Source: Actinomycetes bacterium
Lineage (GTDB): Bacteria; Actinomycetota; Actinomycetes; JAJYSQ01
DNA: 12,766 nt
Assembly: GCA_021793495.1 (NCBI GenBank)
Contig: JAJYSQ010000005.1
Location: 1 to 12,766 of the forward strand
Direction: 5' to 3'
Shown here: positions 1 to 6,922 of the stretch, in pieces
Layout: the number at the start of each line of letters is the position of its first letter
Position numbering within the stretch: the stretch's first letter is position 1
The notes under the pieces: generated by a model
The model's input: only the letters and a program-made list of their open reading frames with translations
The model's database searches: none
Told to the model about the DNA's origin: nothing
Program-made: the position numbers and the translations under genes

Positions 1-283
1 TGAACGCGACCGTCAGGACGTTCAGGTGCGCGGCCGCCGCAAGCTGGCCGTGCGCGAGGTCGTGGATCGCCCGCAGGCTGCCGCACCCCGGGCAGTAGTA
101 CCCGGTCAGCCAGTAGAACGGGCAGGCCGGGTAGTGACCCGGGTGGTTCGGGTCGACCACGGCGATGTACCCCACGACCGCCGCCGCGCCCAGGACCGTG
201 GCCACCGGCAGGCCGAGCGCGGATCTCCGGCCGGGAGCGACCCGGGTCCCCGGTGCTGCCGTGGCGGTGAGGCTCGGCGCCAC
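1..283 (-). CDS. DUF2752 family small membrane protein (C-terminus beyond the left edge)
   Basis: The 94 codons in view run off the left edge, so the C-terminus is missing. I chose the GTG start at 283, directly after the CD225 stop (285-287), with a G-rich stretch just upstream as a possible ribosome site. A hydrophobic segment at about residues 24-42 is followed by Cys-Pro-Phe (54-56), then LTGYYCPGCGSLRA (59-72) with the CPGC pair. This Cys-rich signature after one membrane helix is characteristic of DUF2752. The family has no assigned biochemical function; in actinobacteria it commonly sits beside trp genes, often just before trpC. The next gene to the left may therefore be trpC, but that is outside the window. 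Family assignment is good; function is unknown. Confidence 0.82.
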   Translation of the reverse strand, partial: MAPSLTATAAPGTRVAPGRRSALGLPVATVLGAAAVVGYIAVVDPNHPGHYPACPFYWLTGYYCPGCGSLRAIHDLAHGQLAAAAHLNVLTVAF

Positions 284-284
284 G

Positions 285-689
285 TCAGCCCACCCCGACA
301 CCAGGACCCGGGATGCCTCCGGCGGTCTGCGCCGCGAAGAACCCGAAGGCGAGCCCGGCGATCACATACAGGACGAGCACCACCAGCCCGACCGCCGCGC
401 CGATGATGGCGAAACGCTTGGCTCGCGCCGAGGCGTCGGTCGCCCCGGCCACATCCCCGGCCGCCCACTTGGAGTTCACCTGGGCGGCATACACGATCGA
501 CACGATGCCCAGCGGCAGGCAGCAGAAGACCGTGCTGAGGATCGCCCAGACCAGGTAGTTCTGCGGCGGGGATCCGTACGGCTGGCCGGCGGGCATGCTC
601 CCGTAGGGCGCGCCGCCATAGGGCTGCCCGAACGGCTGCCCGGGAGGCTGCCCGAACGGGTCGTCCGGCCCCGGTCCTGGGTCACTCAT
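285..689 (-). CDS. CD225/dispanin-like small membrane protein
   Basis: A 134-residue protein. Residues 1-43 are rich in Pro, Gly, Gln and Tyr, with repeated GQP(F/Y)G units; the matching DNA has a 14-bp direct repeat at 622-635 and 646-659. Two membrane segments follow, at about 45-67 (containing the Cys-Cys pair 56-57 in FCCLPLGIVSIVYA) and 93-118, joined by a charged loop with VNSKWAAGD. This two-helix pattern with CC-x-P-x-G is the CD225/dispanin signature, shared with the animal interferon-induced transmembrane proteins; the bacterial role is not established. The ATG at 689 has a strong ribosome site (GGGGAGG, 698-704, 8 nt spacer). The gene is 121 bp from the kinase stop, so it may have its own promoter, and it abuts the DUF2752 start. 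Confidence 0.85.
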   Translation of the reverse strand: MSDPGPGPDDPFGQPPGQPFGQPYGGAPYGSMPAGQPYGSPPQNYLVWAILSTVFCCLPLGIVSIVYAAQVNSKWAAGDVAGATDASARAKRFAIIGAAVGLVVLVLYVIAGLAFGFFAAQTAGGIPGPGVGVG

Positions 690-743
690 CGACGTATCCT
701 CCCCGCCACGGGCCGACGGTGGCCGGTCGGCACACCACGCGGG

Positions 744-749
744 AGGCTA
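744..749 (-). promoter_or_regulatory. Possible -10 element upstream of the CD225-like gene
   Basis: TAGCCT on the minus strand fits the actinobacterial TANNNT -10 pattern. It lies in the 121-bp gap between the kinase stop and the CD225-like start, and would give a 5' leader of roughly 45-50 nt that contains the GGGGAGG ribosome site. I see no convincing -35 hexamer, so this is tentative. The rest of the gap shows no clear terminator. Confidence 0.3.
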
Positions 750-810
750 GCCGGTCACCGGGGTCCCGCGCAGGCAGACGCGCCGTGTCGCCGGCGTGCA
801 CCCGGATCGT

Positions 811-2241
811 TCAGTCCGCAGGCAGGACGACTCGGAAGCTCGCGCCACCCTCCGCGGCGGTCCCCGCCTGCGCCGCCCCGCCGAGCCGGGTGGCCAGGCC
901 GGCGACCAGCGCCAACCCCACTCCGGTGCCGACCCGGCGCACCCCGCGGTACCGGTCGTACAGCGCCGAGCGCTCGAACGCGACGCCGATGTCGTCCTCG
1001 GTGAGGCCCGGTCCGCCATCGCGCACCTCCAGGACGGCGACCGGCACCGTGATCGCCGAGCCCAGGTGACCGGGGCGAGCCTCGGCCCGTACGGCGAGCA
1101 CCACCGGTCGTCCCGGCGGAGTGACCCGCAGGGCGTTCTCCGCGAGCCCGTCGACGATCTGGCGGACCCGGGTCGGGTCGGTCCGCACGACCAGCGGCCC
1201 ATCGGGCAGCTCGACGCTCACCGGCACCCCGGCCCGCCGCCCCCGGTCGGCCCAGACCACCCCGGCGAGGCGGACCAGCTCGACGACGTCGGTCGGGCTC
1301 AGGTCCAGCCGGAAGTCCTGGGCACCCAGGCGCGCCAGGTCCAGCAGGTCGCGGACGAGCCGTTCCAGCCGCTCGGACTCGGCCAGCATGGTGCGCCCGG
1401 TGCTGGCCACCTCGGTCGCCGGGACCACACCGTCGGCCAGGGCCTCGGCGTACCCCTTCACCGCGGTCAGCGGGGTGCGCAGCTCGTGGGACACCGAGAG
1501 CAGGAACTCACGCTGCCGGTCTTCGCTGAGAGCCAGGGCCGCCGACAGCGTGTTGATCGCCTCAGCCACCTCGGCCACCTCGACCGGGCCGTCCGGCTCC
1601 ACCCGTACGCCGCGCTCCCCCGTGGACAGCCGATGGGCGGCCTGCGCCGTACGGGCCAGCGGGCGGGCCAGCCATCGGGACAGCGCCAGGCCGGACAGGA
1701 CCCCCCCGGCCAGGCCGACCATCAGTGCCAGCCCCAGCCGGCCCAAGGCCTGGGCCGCGGTGGAACGCGCCACCCGGGCGGACTGCACCAGCGCGATGCC
1801 GACCCGGGAATCCGTCGGCCGCGCCGCGATCAACAGGCTGCGCCCACCGACGGTGACGATGACGGACACCGGGTGACCGGCCAGCACTCGAGCCACCTGG
1901 GCCGGGGTCAGCCCCGCGGGTGCCGACCCACCGGTACGCAGGACGTGCAGCGAGATGCCCTGCTGGCGCAGGATCGGTTCGAGCCGCAGGGGACGTTGCG
2001 GCGCCCCGACGACGACGCTGCGGTCCACGCTGCGGGCGACCAGGTCGGCCTGCCGGCCCAGGGTCAGCAGCGCCTGGCTCTGCGAGGCGCCGCGGACCAG
2101 CCCCAGGGACACCAACCCCACCAGCAGGATCGCCACCACGACGACCGTCGCGGTGACCAACGTGGTCCGGGCAGCCAGCGTCGTCCGAGCCCCACGAGTG
2201 GTGCGCGCCGCACGCGGGGTCCGGGCCACCGGCGTGATCAC
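811..2241 (-). CDS. Sensor histidine kinase, HAMP/HisKA/HATPase type
   Basis: A 476-residue membrane sensor kinase. A short Arg-rich cytoplasmic N-terminus is followed by membrane helix 1 (about 28-50), an extracytoplasmic sensing region of about 115 residues with no recognisable binding motif, helix 2 (about 167-187), a HAMP-like linker (188-240), and the dimerisation/phosphoacceptor helix FLLSVSHELRTPLTAVKG (246-263) with phosphoacceptor His252. The ATPase domain shows the N box (LAENAL, Asn369), G1 (DGGPGL, 408-413), an F box (AFERS) and G2 (GTGVGL, 438-443), so it looks catalytically intact. The GTG start overlaps the response regulator stop by 4 bp (2238-2241), making the pair a coupled two-component system. 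The architecture resembles BaeS-type kinases; the stimulus is unknown. Confidence 0.93.
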   Translation of the reverse strand: MITPVARTPRAARTTRGARTTLAARTTLVTATVVVVAILLVGLVSLGLVRGASQSQALLTLGRQADLVARSVDRSVVVGAPQRPLRLEPILRQQGISLHVLRTGGSAPAGLTPAQVARVLAGHPVSVIVTVGGRSLLIAARPTDSRVGIALVQSARVARSTAAQALGRLGLALMVGLAGGVLSGLALSRWLARPLARTAQAAHRLSTGERGVRVEPDGPVEVAEVAEAINTLSAALALSEDRQREFLLSVSHELRTPLTAVKGYAEALADGVVPATEVASTGRTMLAESERLERLVRDLLDLARLGAQDFRLDLSPTDVVELVRLAGVVWADRGRRAGVPVSVELPDGPLVVRTDPTRVRQIVDGLAENALRVTPPGRPVVLAVRAEARPGHLGSAITVPVAVLEVRDGGPGLTEDDIGVAFERSALYDRYRGVRRVGTGVGLALVAGLATRLGGAAQAGTAAEGGASFRVVLPAD

Positions 2242-3008
2242 CGCCCCGCGGGCCGGCTGGGTGCCGGGGGCTCCGCGGAGTAACCGACGCCACGGACCGT
2301 ACGGATCGGGCTGCTGGGGCCGAGCTTGGCGCGCACCTGGGCGACATGCACGTCCACCGTCCGGGTCCCGAGGGTCGCCGCGTACCCCCAGACGTCCGAC
2401 AGCAGCTGCTCGCGGGTGAACACCCGCGCAGGTCGGCGCATCAGGTGGGCCAGCAGGTCGAACTCGGTCGTGGTGAGCTCGACCTCCTGCGCCGGGTCAG
2501 AGCCCAGGTACACCCGACGAGCACCCGGATCGAGGCTGACGTTGCCCACGCGGAGCACCCGGCCGGCATCGGCCGGGCCCGACGTCCGGCGCAACACCGC
2601 CTTGACCCGCGCGACGACCTCACGCGGGCTGAACGGCTTGGTGATGTAGTCGTCGGCTCCGATCTCGAGGCCGAGGACCCGGTCCACCTCGTCGTCGCGA
2701 GCCGTCGCGAACAGCACCGGCGTCCAGTCCTCGGCCGCCCGCAGCCGGCGGACGACCTCGATCCCGTCGATCCCGGGCAGACCGACGTCGAGCAGCACCG
2801 CCACCGGCCGTACGGACCGGACCGCCTCCAACGCTGACTCCCCATCGGTGGCGACGTGCACTCCGAACCCCGCGCGGGACAGGTAGAGCCGCAGCAGGTC
2901 GGCGATCGCCCGCTCGTCCTCGACGACCAGCACCAGCCCGCGGGCACCGGACGGGGGCGAGCCCGACGGGTGCGCCTGGTCCGCCGCGGACGACCCGCTA
3001 GTGGCCAC
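2238..3008 (-). CDS. OmpR/PhoB-family response regulator
   Basis: A 256-residue DNA-binding response regulator, partner of the kinase downstream. Its receiver domain (about 25-140) has the acidic pair Glu30/Asp31, phosphoacceptor Asp74 (LLDVGLPGIDG), switch Thr102 and Lys124 (TKPF). The winged-helix domain (about 150-245) has TTTEFDLLAHLM, the recognition-helix region RTVDVHVAQVRAKL and the terminal hairpin RTVRGVGY. The GTG start at 3008 overlaps the HGxxPAAW gene by 11 bp. It gives an unusual low-complexity 24-residue lead; a GTG at 2933 (before LVVEDE) would match the usual family start and leave a 64-bp gap. Neither has a convincing ribosome site. Overlaps on both sides place the system in the trp-associated transcription unit. 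Targets are unknown. Confidence 0.93.
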   Translation of the reverse strand: MATSGSSAADQAHPSGSPPSGARGLVLVVEDERAIADLLRLYLSRAGFGVHVATDGESALEAVRSVRPVAVLLDVGLPGIDGIEVVRRLRAAEDWTPVLFATARDDEVDRVLGLEIGADDYITKPFSPREVVARVKAVLRRTSGPADAGRVLRVGNVSLDPGARRVYLGSDPAQEVELTTTEFDLLAHLMRRPARVFTREQLLSDVWGYAATLGTRTVDVHVAQVRAKLGPSSPIRTVRGVGYSAEPPAPSRPAGR

Positions 3009-3228
3009 CGGCCGGCAGTCGTGGCTTGCCGAACCCGAGCAGCCCCATGACCTTGCCGATCACCACGCCAGCCACGATGATGCCCACGCCCACCCAGAAG
3101 ATCCATGGCTTGGCCGCGATCAGCGCCACGCCTGAGATGATCGCCCCGACGATCATGGTGATCACCGTGGTCCATGCCGCCGGGGTGTTCCCGTGGTCGC
3201 TGCCGGCCCCGTGGCTGTTCATGGACAT
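2998..3228 (-). CDS. HGxxPAAW-family small membrane protein
   Basis: A 76-residue protein named for its HGNTPAAW motif (residues 12-19), followed by two hydrophobic segments (about 20-39 and 41-61) and a basic C-terminus. I chose the ATG at 3228 over those at 3234 and 3222 because AGGAGG (3235-3240) sits 6 nt upstream of it, whereas it touches the first and is 12 nt from the last. The family is a recurrent neighbour of trpE and the Trp-associated membrane protein in actinobacteria, with no assigned function. Its stop overlaps the possible start of the response regulator. Family assignment is firm; role unknown. Confidence 0.85.
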   Translation of the reverse strand: MSMNSHGAGSDHGNTPAAWTTVITMIVGAIISGVALIAAKPWIFWVGVGIIVAGVVIGKVMGLLGFGKPRLPAGGH

Positions 3229-3234
3229 CCGCAT

Positions 3235-3240
3235 CCTCCT
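3235..3240 (-). promoter_or_regulatory. Strong ribosome binding site that decides the HGxxPAAW start
   Basis: A full AGGAGG on the minus strand, 6 nt before the ATG at 3228. It is one of only two strong Shine-Dalgarno sequences I noticed in the window, and it selects among three closely spaced in-frame ATGs. The 61-bp gap (3229-3289) also holds a 10-bp direct repeat (3242-3251 and 3256-3265) and a small 5-bp-stem hairpin (3264-3276). It has no TANNNT motif on the minus strand, so the gene probably depends on upstream transcription. Confidence 0.7.
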
Positions 3241-3289
3241 CGTGCAGCCGGGCTGGTGCAGCCGGACCGTCGGTCCACACCTCGGGGGG

Positions 3290-4003
3290 TCATTCTGGCA
3301 GGGGGTCGGCCGAGGTGTCGGTCGGGTCCTCCCCACGATCCAGGGAGTCCCACAGGGCGACCGGGCCGAGCCGGCCCGGCGCGGGGCTGGCCGACCCGCT
3401 CGCACCCGACCCGCTCGCACCCGGTCGAGACCTCATGGTCCCGGGACGCGAGTACCTCCCCGGCTCACCGGGGCGCCCGCCCATACCCGGCCAGCGCGGC
3501 CCGAGGATCGCGACCAGCACGCCGCTGGCGGCCAGCAGCACCCCGGCGAGAACCGCCACCCACGGCCACCCGGTCCCCCGGACCGTCATGGCGTCGACCG
3601 TCGCCGCCAGGTGGCGAGCCGGGGCCGCCCCGGCCGGGGCGCGGACCCCGTCGATCCCCGCGAGCACCACGCCGGCCCCAGCGACCAGCATGACCACCCC
3701 GACCAGCCGGCGGGTCCACCCACGCGTGGCCAGCACGCCGGCGACCGCGGCCAGGCCCAGCAGGCCGATCCCGACCAGCGCGGGGGCGACGGACCGACCG
3801 GTCACGGTGGCTGACACGCTCGGCAGGCCCGGGCCGCCCGAACCCGACAGGTACGCCCACGGCTGGCCCGCGACGACCAGCAGCAGGCTGGCCGCGACGA
3901 CCATCAGCACGACCACCGCGACCATGGTGCGGCCAGCGCGCGGCCGTTCCGGCGCCGAGACGGGGAAGGCTGGCGGGTCCGGCGGGTCCGGGGACGTGCT
4001 CAT
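3290..4003 (-). CDS. Trp biosynthesis-associated membrane protein (TIGR02234 type)
   Basis: A 237-residue integral membrane protein starting at ATG 4003, which overlaps the trpE stop by 4 bp (ATGA, 4000-4003). There are four hydrophobic segments at about 27-46, 72-93, 99-119 and 146-168. A short QPW motif follows helix 1 and a GWPW motif precedes helix 4; the family is usually described as four-helix. The C-terminal tail ends with [13 protein letters not shown] (216-228), the conserved motif of this family. The family is found almost exclusively next to trp genes in actinobacteria; its function is unproven, and a role in tryptophan or anthranilate handling is only inferred from position. The cytoplasmic tail contains [10 protein letters not shown], encoded by a tandem 15-bp duplication (3392-3421). 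Confidence 0.88.
   Translation of the reverse strand: MSTSPDPPDPPAFPVSAPERPRAGRTMVAVVVLMVVAASLLLVVAGQPWAYLSGSGGPGLPSVSATVTGRSVAPALVGIGLLGLAAVAGVLATRGWTRRLVGVVMLVAGAGVVLAGIDGVRAPAGAAPARHLAATVDAMTVRGTGWPWVAVLAGVLLAASGVLVAILGPRWPGMGGRPGEPGRYSRPGTMRSRPGASGSGASGSASPAPGRLGPVALWDSLDRGEDPTDTSADPLPE
3392..3421. repeat. Tandem 15-bp duplication in the TIGR02234-type gene
   Basis: Two perfect head-to-tail copies of CGACCCGCTCGCACC (3392-3406 and 3407-3421, + strand reading). The frame is kept, and they add a duplicated GASGS segment to the disordered C-terminal tail. This looks like simple slippage duplication. Confidence 0.9.
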
Positions 4004-5505
4004 CCGACCGCACGCAGCGTCTCGGCGGCCGCCACGGCCCGCAGCACCGCGGCCGCCTTGGCGGCACACTCCGCGTCCTCGGCCTCCGGGACGGAGTCGG
4101 CCACGATCCCCGCGCCAACCTGCACGTGCGCCACCCCGTCACGGAGTACCGCGGTGCGGATCGCGATGGCCGCATCCATGTCCCCGGCGAAGTCCAAGTA
4201 CCCCACGACCCCTCCGTACACCCCGCGTCGAGTCGGCTCCAGCTCCTCGATGATCTCCATCGCGCGTACCTTCGGCGCTCCGGACAGGGTGCCGGCGGGA
4301 AAGCACGAGACCAGGGCGTCCACGGCGGTCCGCCCCTGGTCGAGCTGCGCGACGACGGTGGACTCCAGGTGCATCACGTGGGAGTAGCGGGCCACGCTCA
4401 TCAGCTCCACCACCTCCACGGATCCCGGGCGAGCCACCCGGCCCAGGTCGTTGCGGCCCAGGTCCACGAGCATCACGTGCTCGGCTCGTTCCTTCTCGTC
4501 GCCCACCAGTGCTTCGGCGAGCTCGGCGTCCTCGCGTGGCGTGGCCCCGCGGGGGCGGGTCCCGGCGATGGGGCGCGTGCTCACCCGGTCCCCCACGACC
4601 GTGACCAGCGCCTCGGGGCTGGAGCCGACGATGTCGAACCCGTGCATCCGCAGCAGGTACATGTACGGGCTGGGGTTGGTGGCTCGCAGCACCCGGTACA
4701 CGTCCAGGGCGTCCGCGGTGGTCGGCACGTCGAAGCGCTGGCTGACCACGACCTGGAATGCCTCACCGGCCCGGATCTGCTCCTGCGCGTGGACCACCGC
4801 GGCCAGGTACCGGTCGCGGGGGGTGCCTCGGCGCACCCGCGGGTCGCTGGCCACACCGGGGCTGGCCACGCTCGAAGCCAGCGCACCACCCAGCCGGCGG
4901 GTCATCTCGTCCAGCCGTCGGACGGCATCGGACCACGCCTCGTCCACCCGCTCATCGGTGCCGTCGGAGTTGACCGCGTTGGCCACCAGCAGGACGGTCC
5001 CGTCCAGGTGGTCCAGAACCGCGAGGTCGGTGGCCAGCACCAGCCCCATCTCCGGCAGGTGCAGGTCGTCCTCGGCCAGCGCCGGCAGGCGCTCCATGCG
5101 ACGGACCAGGTCGTACCCCAGGTACCCGACCAGCCCGCCGGTCAGCGGCGGCAGGTCCGGCATCCGCGGGGTGTGCAGCGCGGCCAGCGTGTCCCGGACG
5201 GCGGCCAGGGGGTCCCCGCCGGTCGGCAGCCCGACCGGCGGGTTGCCGTACCAGACCGCCTGCCCGTCCCGCTCGGTGAGCACCGCGGCCGAGCGAGCGC
5301 CCACGAAGGAGTACCGCGACCAGCTGCGCCCCTGCTCGGCCGACTCCAGCAGAAAAGTGCCCGGGGCATCGTCGGCGAGCTTGCGGTACACGCTCAGCGG
5401 GGTCTCCGCGTCGGCCAGCAGCCGGCGGACCACCGGGATGACCCGGCGGTCCGCGGCCATGGCCCGGAACGCGGGCAGGTCCGGGCTGACCGGCAGGCCG
5501 GTCAC
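4000..5505 (-). CDS. trpE: Anthranilate synthase component I
   Basis: TrpE converts chorismate to anthranilate, the first committed step of tryptophan synthesis, using ammonia delivered by a separate TrpG amidotransferase (not in this window). At 501 residues it has family length and is not fused to TrpG. The N-terminal domain has LLES (52-55) and SRYSF (63-67), and NPSPYMY lies at 277-283; these are the tryptophan feedback-binding elements. The chorismate-binding domain has PIAGTRPRG (312-320), [20 protein letters not shown] (336-355), HLES (379-382) and [11 protein letters not shown] (402-412), all intact. The GTG start at 5505 overlaps the hisI stop by 4 bp (5502-5505). There is thus no room for a leader peptide or attenuator directly before trpE, and its control must come from further upstream or from allosteric inhibition. 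Confidence 0.97.
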   Translation of the reverse strand: MTGLPVSPDLPAFRAMAADRRVIPVVRRLLADAETPLSVYRKLADDAPGTFLLESAEQGRSWSRYSFVGARSAAVLTERDGQAVWYGNPPVGLPTGGDPLAAVRDTLAALHTPRMPDLPPLTGGLVGYLGYDLVRRMERLPALAEDDLHLPEMGLVLATDLAVLDHLDGTVLLVANAVNSDGTDERVDEAWSDAVRRLDEMTRRLGGALASSVASPGVASDPRVRRGTPRDRYLAAVVHAQEQIRAGEAFQVVVSQRFDVPTTADALDVYRVLRATNPSPYMYLLRMHGFDIVGSSPEALVTVVGDRVSTRPIAGTRPRGATPREDAELAEALVGDEKERAEHVMLVDLGRNDLGRVARPGSVEVVELMSVARYSHVMHLESTVVAQLDQGRTAVDALVSCFPAGTLSGAPKVRAMEIIEELEPTRRGVYGGVVGYLDFAGDMDAAIAIRTAVLRDGVAHVQVGAGIVADSVPEAEDAECAAKAAAVLRAVAAAETLRAVG

Positions 5506-5945
5506 GACCCGCTCACCGGACGACCGTCTGCGCCGCGGACCGGTACCCCGCGCGTGTCGAAGCAGGTGCGCGTCCCGGTGTGGCAGGCCGGCCCCACCTG
5601 GTCGACCTGCACGAGGATCGCGTCGCCATCGCAGTCCAGCGAGACCGACCGGACCAGCTGGACGTGCCCCGACGTGTCGCCCTTGCGCCAGTACTCGTCC
5701 CGGCTCCGACTGAAGTACGTCACCCGACCCGTGGTCAGCGTCCGGTGCAGCGCCTCGTCGTCCATCCAGCCCAGCATCAGCACCTCGCCGGTATCCCACT
5801 GCTGGGCGATCGCCGGGACCAGGCCGCGGACGTCGTGGCGCAAGCGGGCGGCGATCGCCGGGTCCAGCGCGGAACGGGGGAGCGCCCCGCCCGAGGCGGG
5901 GGTCGAGGCGGGGGTCGAGGCGGGGGTCGAGGCGGGGGCGCTCAC
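5502..5945 (-). CDS. hisI: Phosphoribosyl-AMP cyclohydrolase
   Basis: HisI opens the adenine ring of phosphoribosyl-AMP, the third step of histidine synthesis. It is a cytoplasmic metalloenzyme. At 147 residues, this is the monofunctional form without a HisE domain. The metal-binding motifs are present: LDCDGDA (Asp104, Cys105, Asp106, Asp108) and ACHTGTRTC (Cys121, His122, Cys128), with [18 protein letters not shown] before them. The GTG start at 5945 is the most plausible, as no usable start lies between it and the conserved core. It adds a roughly 26-residue lead absent from typical homologues and built from ASTP repeats encoded by a minisatellite (5892-5939). The start has no Shine-Dalgarno but has a -10-like CAGAAT 6 nt upstream. 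It is followed by trpE with a 4-bp overlap. Confidence 0.94.
   Translation of the reverse strand: MSAPASTPASTPASTPASGGALPRSALDPAIAARLRHDVRGLVPAIAQQWDTGEVLMLGWMDDEALHRTLTTGRVTYFSRSRDEYWRKGDTSGHVQLVRSVSLDCDGDAILVQVDQVGPACHTGTRTCFDTRGVPVRGADGRPVSGS
5892..5939. repeat. Four-copy 12-bp minisatellite inside the 5' end of hisI
   Basis: Four consecutive copies of CGAGGCGGGGGT on the + strand (the last ends in C instead of T). On the coding strand they encode Pro-Ala-Ser-Thr units, giving the N-terminal (ASTP) run of HisI. The unit length is a multiple of three, so copy-number changes would keep the reading frame. Confidence 0.95.
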
Positions 5946-5951
5946 CTGCCC

Positions 5952-5957
5952 ATTCTG
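5952..5957 (-). promoter_or_regulatory. Possible leaderless -10 element for hisI-trpE
   Basis: CAGAAT on the minus strand ends 6 nt before the hisI GTG. It misses the consensus first T but keeps A2 and T6 and agrees with TATAAT at four of six positions. Position and spacing match the leaderless arrangement at hisD and the aldo/keto reductase. No clear -35 is visible; the 15-bp palindrome at 5975-5989 sits where it would be expected. Confidence 0.35.
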
Positions 5958-5974
5958 CCGTCCGGCTCCCACCT

Positions 5975-5989
5975 GGTCGTGCCACGACC
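5975..5989. promoter_or_regulatory. Perfect 15-bp palindrome upstream of hisI (operator candidate)
   Basis: GGTCGTG-C-CACGACC: two 7-bp arms around one central base, with no mismatch. It lies 30-44 bp upstream of the hisI start in the hisF-hisI gap. Size and position fit a homodimeric regulator binding over the -35 region. No matching known operator is recognised. Confidence 0.5.
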
Positions 5990-6035
5990 TGATCCTGCCG
6001 AGGTGCCACCGGCCCCGTAGGGTCGAGGTGTGCCT

Positions 6036-6071
6036 CGTCACGCGCGTAGTCACGCGCGTCGTCACGCGCGC
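6036..6071. repeat. Three 12-bp direct repeats in the hisF-hisI gap
   Basis: Three abutting copies of (c/a)GTCACGCGCG(t/c), at 6036-6047, 6048-6059 and 6060-6071. The first two each contain the self-complementary octamer ACGCGCGT; the third ends in C and breaks the palindrome. They are noncoding with the annotated starts and lie 91-126 bp upstream of hisI, 33 bp after the hisF stop. The rest of this 158-bp gap holds the palindrome and -10 candidate listed separately, and no clear U-tailed terminator. Confidence 0.85.
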
Positions 6072-6103
6072 ACCGAGCGCCTTGCCCGGTCCGGTCACCC
6101 GGC

Positions 6104-6922
6104 TCAGCCAGGCTCACCGGGGGGTGTGACCGACCCGCCCCGCGAGCATGGGGTCCGTACCGGATACCCGGCCGCAGTCAGCGCGGCCTTCACCTGACCG
6201 ATCCGGAGGGTTCCGAAGTGGAACACGCTGGCGGCAAGCACAGCATCGGCTCCGGCGGCGACCGCCGGGGGGAAGTCCGCCGCCGTCCCGGCCCCACCAC
6301 TGGCCACCACGGGCACGGCGACGACGCCCCGGAGCGCGGCGATCATCGCCAGGTCGTACCCCTGTCCGGTGCCGTCGGCATCCATCGAGTTCAGCAGGAT
6401 CTCCCCGGCCCCCAGCCGCGCGGCCCGCTCGGCCCAGGCCAGGGCGTCGATGCCCGTCCCGCGTCGTCCGCCGTGCGTGGTCACCTCGAAGCCCGACGGG
6501 GTGCTCACCCCCGTCGGCGTGCGCCGTGCGTCCACCGACAGGACCAGCACCTGGGCGCCGAACCGGTCGGCGATCTCGGCGATCAGCTCCGGGCGCTGGA
6601 GGGCGGCCGTGTTCACCCCGACCTTGTCCGCGCCCGCCCGCAGCAGCCGGTCCACGTCACCGACCGAACGGACCCCACCGCCCACGGTCAACGGGATGAA
6701 CACCTCCCCGGCGGTGCGCTCGACCACGTCGTAGGTGGTGGATCGGTCCTGCGCCGACGCGGTGATGTCCAGGAAGACCAGCTCGTCGGCACCCTCGGCG
6801 TCGTAGAGCCGGGCCAGCGCCACCGGGTCCCCGGCGTCACGCAGGTCCGCGAAGTTCACCCCCTTGACCACTCGGCCTCGGTCGACGTCCAGGCAGGGGA
6901 TCACCCGTACGGACAGGCTCAC
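6104..6922 (-). CDS. hisF: Imidazole glycerol phosphate synthase, cyclase subunit
   Basis: HisF is the (βα)8-barrel partner of HisH. It uses ammonia channelled from HisH to turn PRFAR into imidazole glycerol phosphate and AICAR. The catalytic aspartates are Asp12 ([14 protein letters not shown], 8-21) and Asp131 (LSVDARR). Phosphate-binding segments are GGGVRS (81-86), [17 protein letters not shown] (179-190) and ASGGAGT (207-213). The GTG start at 6922 overlaps the hisA stop by 4 bp. At 272 residues it carries a tail of about 16 residues beyond the usual end (after GYPVR), rich in Pro, Gly and Ser; this is probably unstructured. A 158-bp gap separates it from hisI, the only sizeable gap within the his-trp series. 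Confidence 0.97.
   Translation of the reverse strand: MSLSVRVIPCLDVDRGRVVKGVNFADLRDAGDPVALARLYDAEGADELVFLDITASAQDRSTTYDVVERTAGEVFIPLTVGGGVRSVGDVDRLLRAGADKVGVNTAALQRPELIAEIADRFGAQVLVLSVDARRTPTGVSTPSGFEVTTHGGRRGTGIDALAWAERAARLGAGEILLNSMDADGTGQGYDLAMIAALRGVVAVPVVASGGAGTAADFPPAVAAGADAVLAASVFHFGTLRIGQVKAALTAAGYPVRTPCSRGGSVTPPGEPG

Noticed and set aside
811..3008. Horizontally acquired or mobile origin for the two-component genes
   Set aside because: No transposase, integrase, tRNA, flanking repeats or visible change in base composition; tight overlaps suggest long residence.
3264..3276. Transcription terminator between the TIGR02234-type gene and HGxxPAAW
   Set aside because: The GGACC-GTC-GGTCC hairpin has only a 5-bp stem, no U-tract, and the flanking genes appear to share a transcript.
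5502..5520. trp leader peptide or attenuator before trpE
   Set aside because: trpE overlaps hisI by 4 bp, so there is no untranslated leader in which an attenuator could form.
6036..6071. CRISPR array
   Set aside because: Repeats are only 12 bp and abut directly with no spacers, and no cas genes are near.
4126..6129. 667-codon open frame on the + strand across trpE and hisI
   Set aside because: It is antisense to two well-supported enzymes, lacks any domain pattern, and is the expected by-product of G/C-biased third codon positions. Similar long + strand frames opposite the kinase, hisA/hisF, hisC and hisD were rejected for the same reason.
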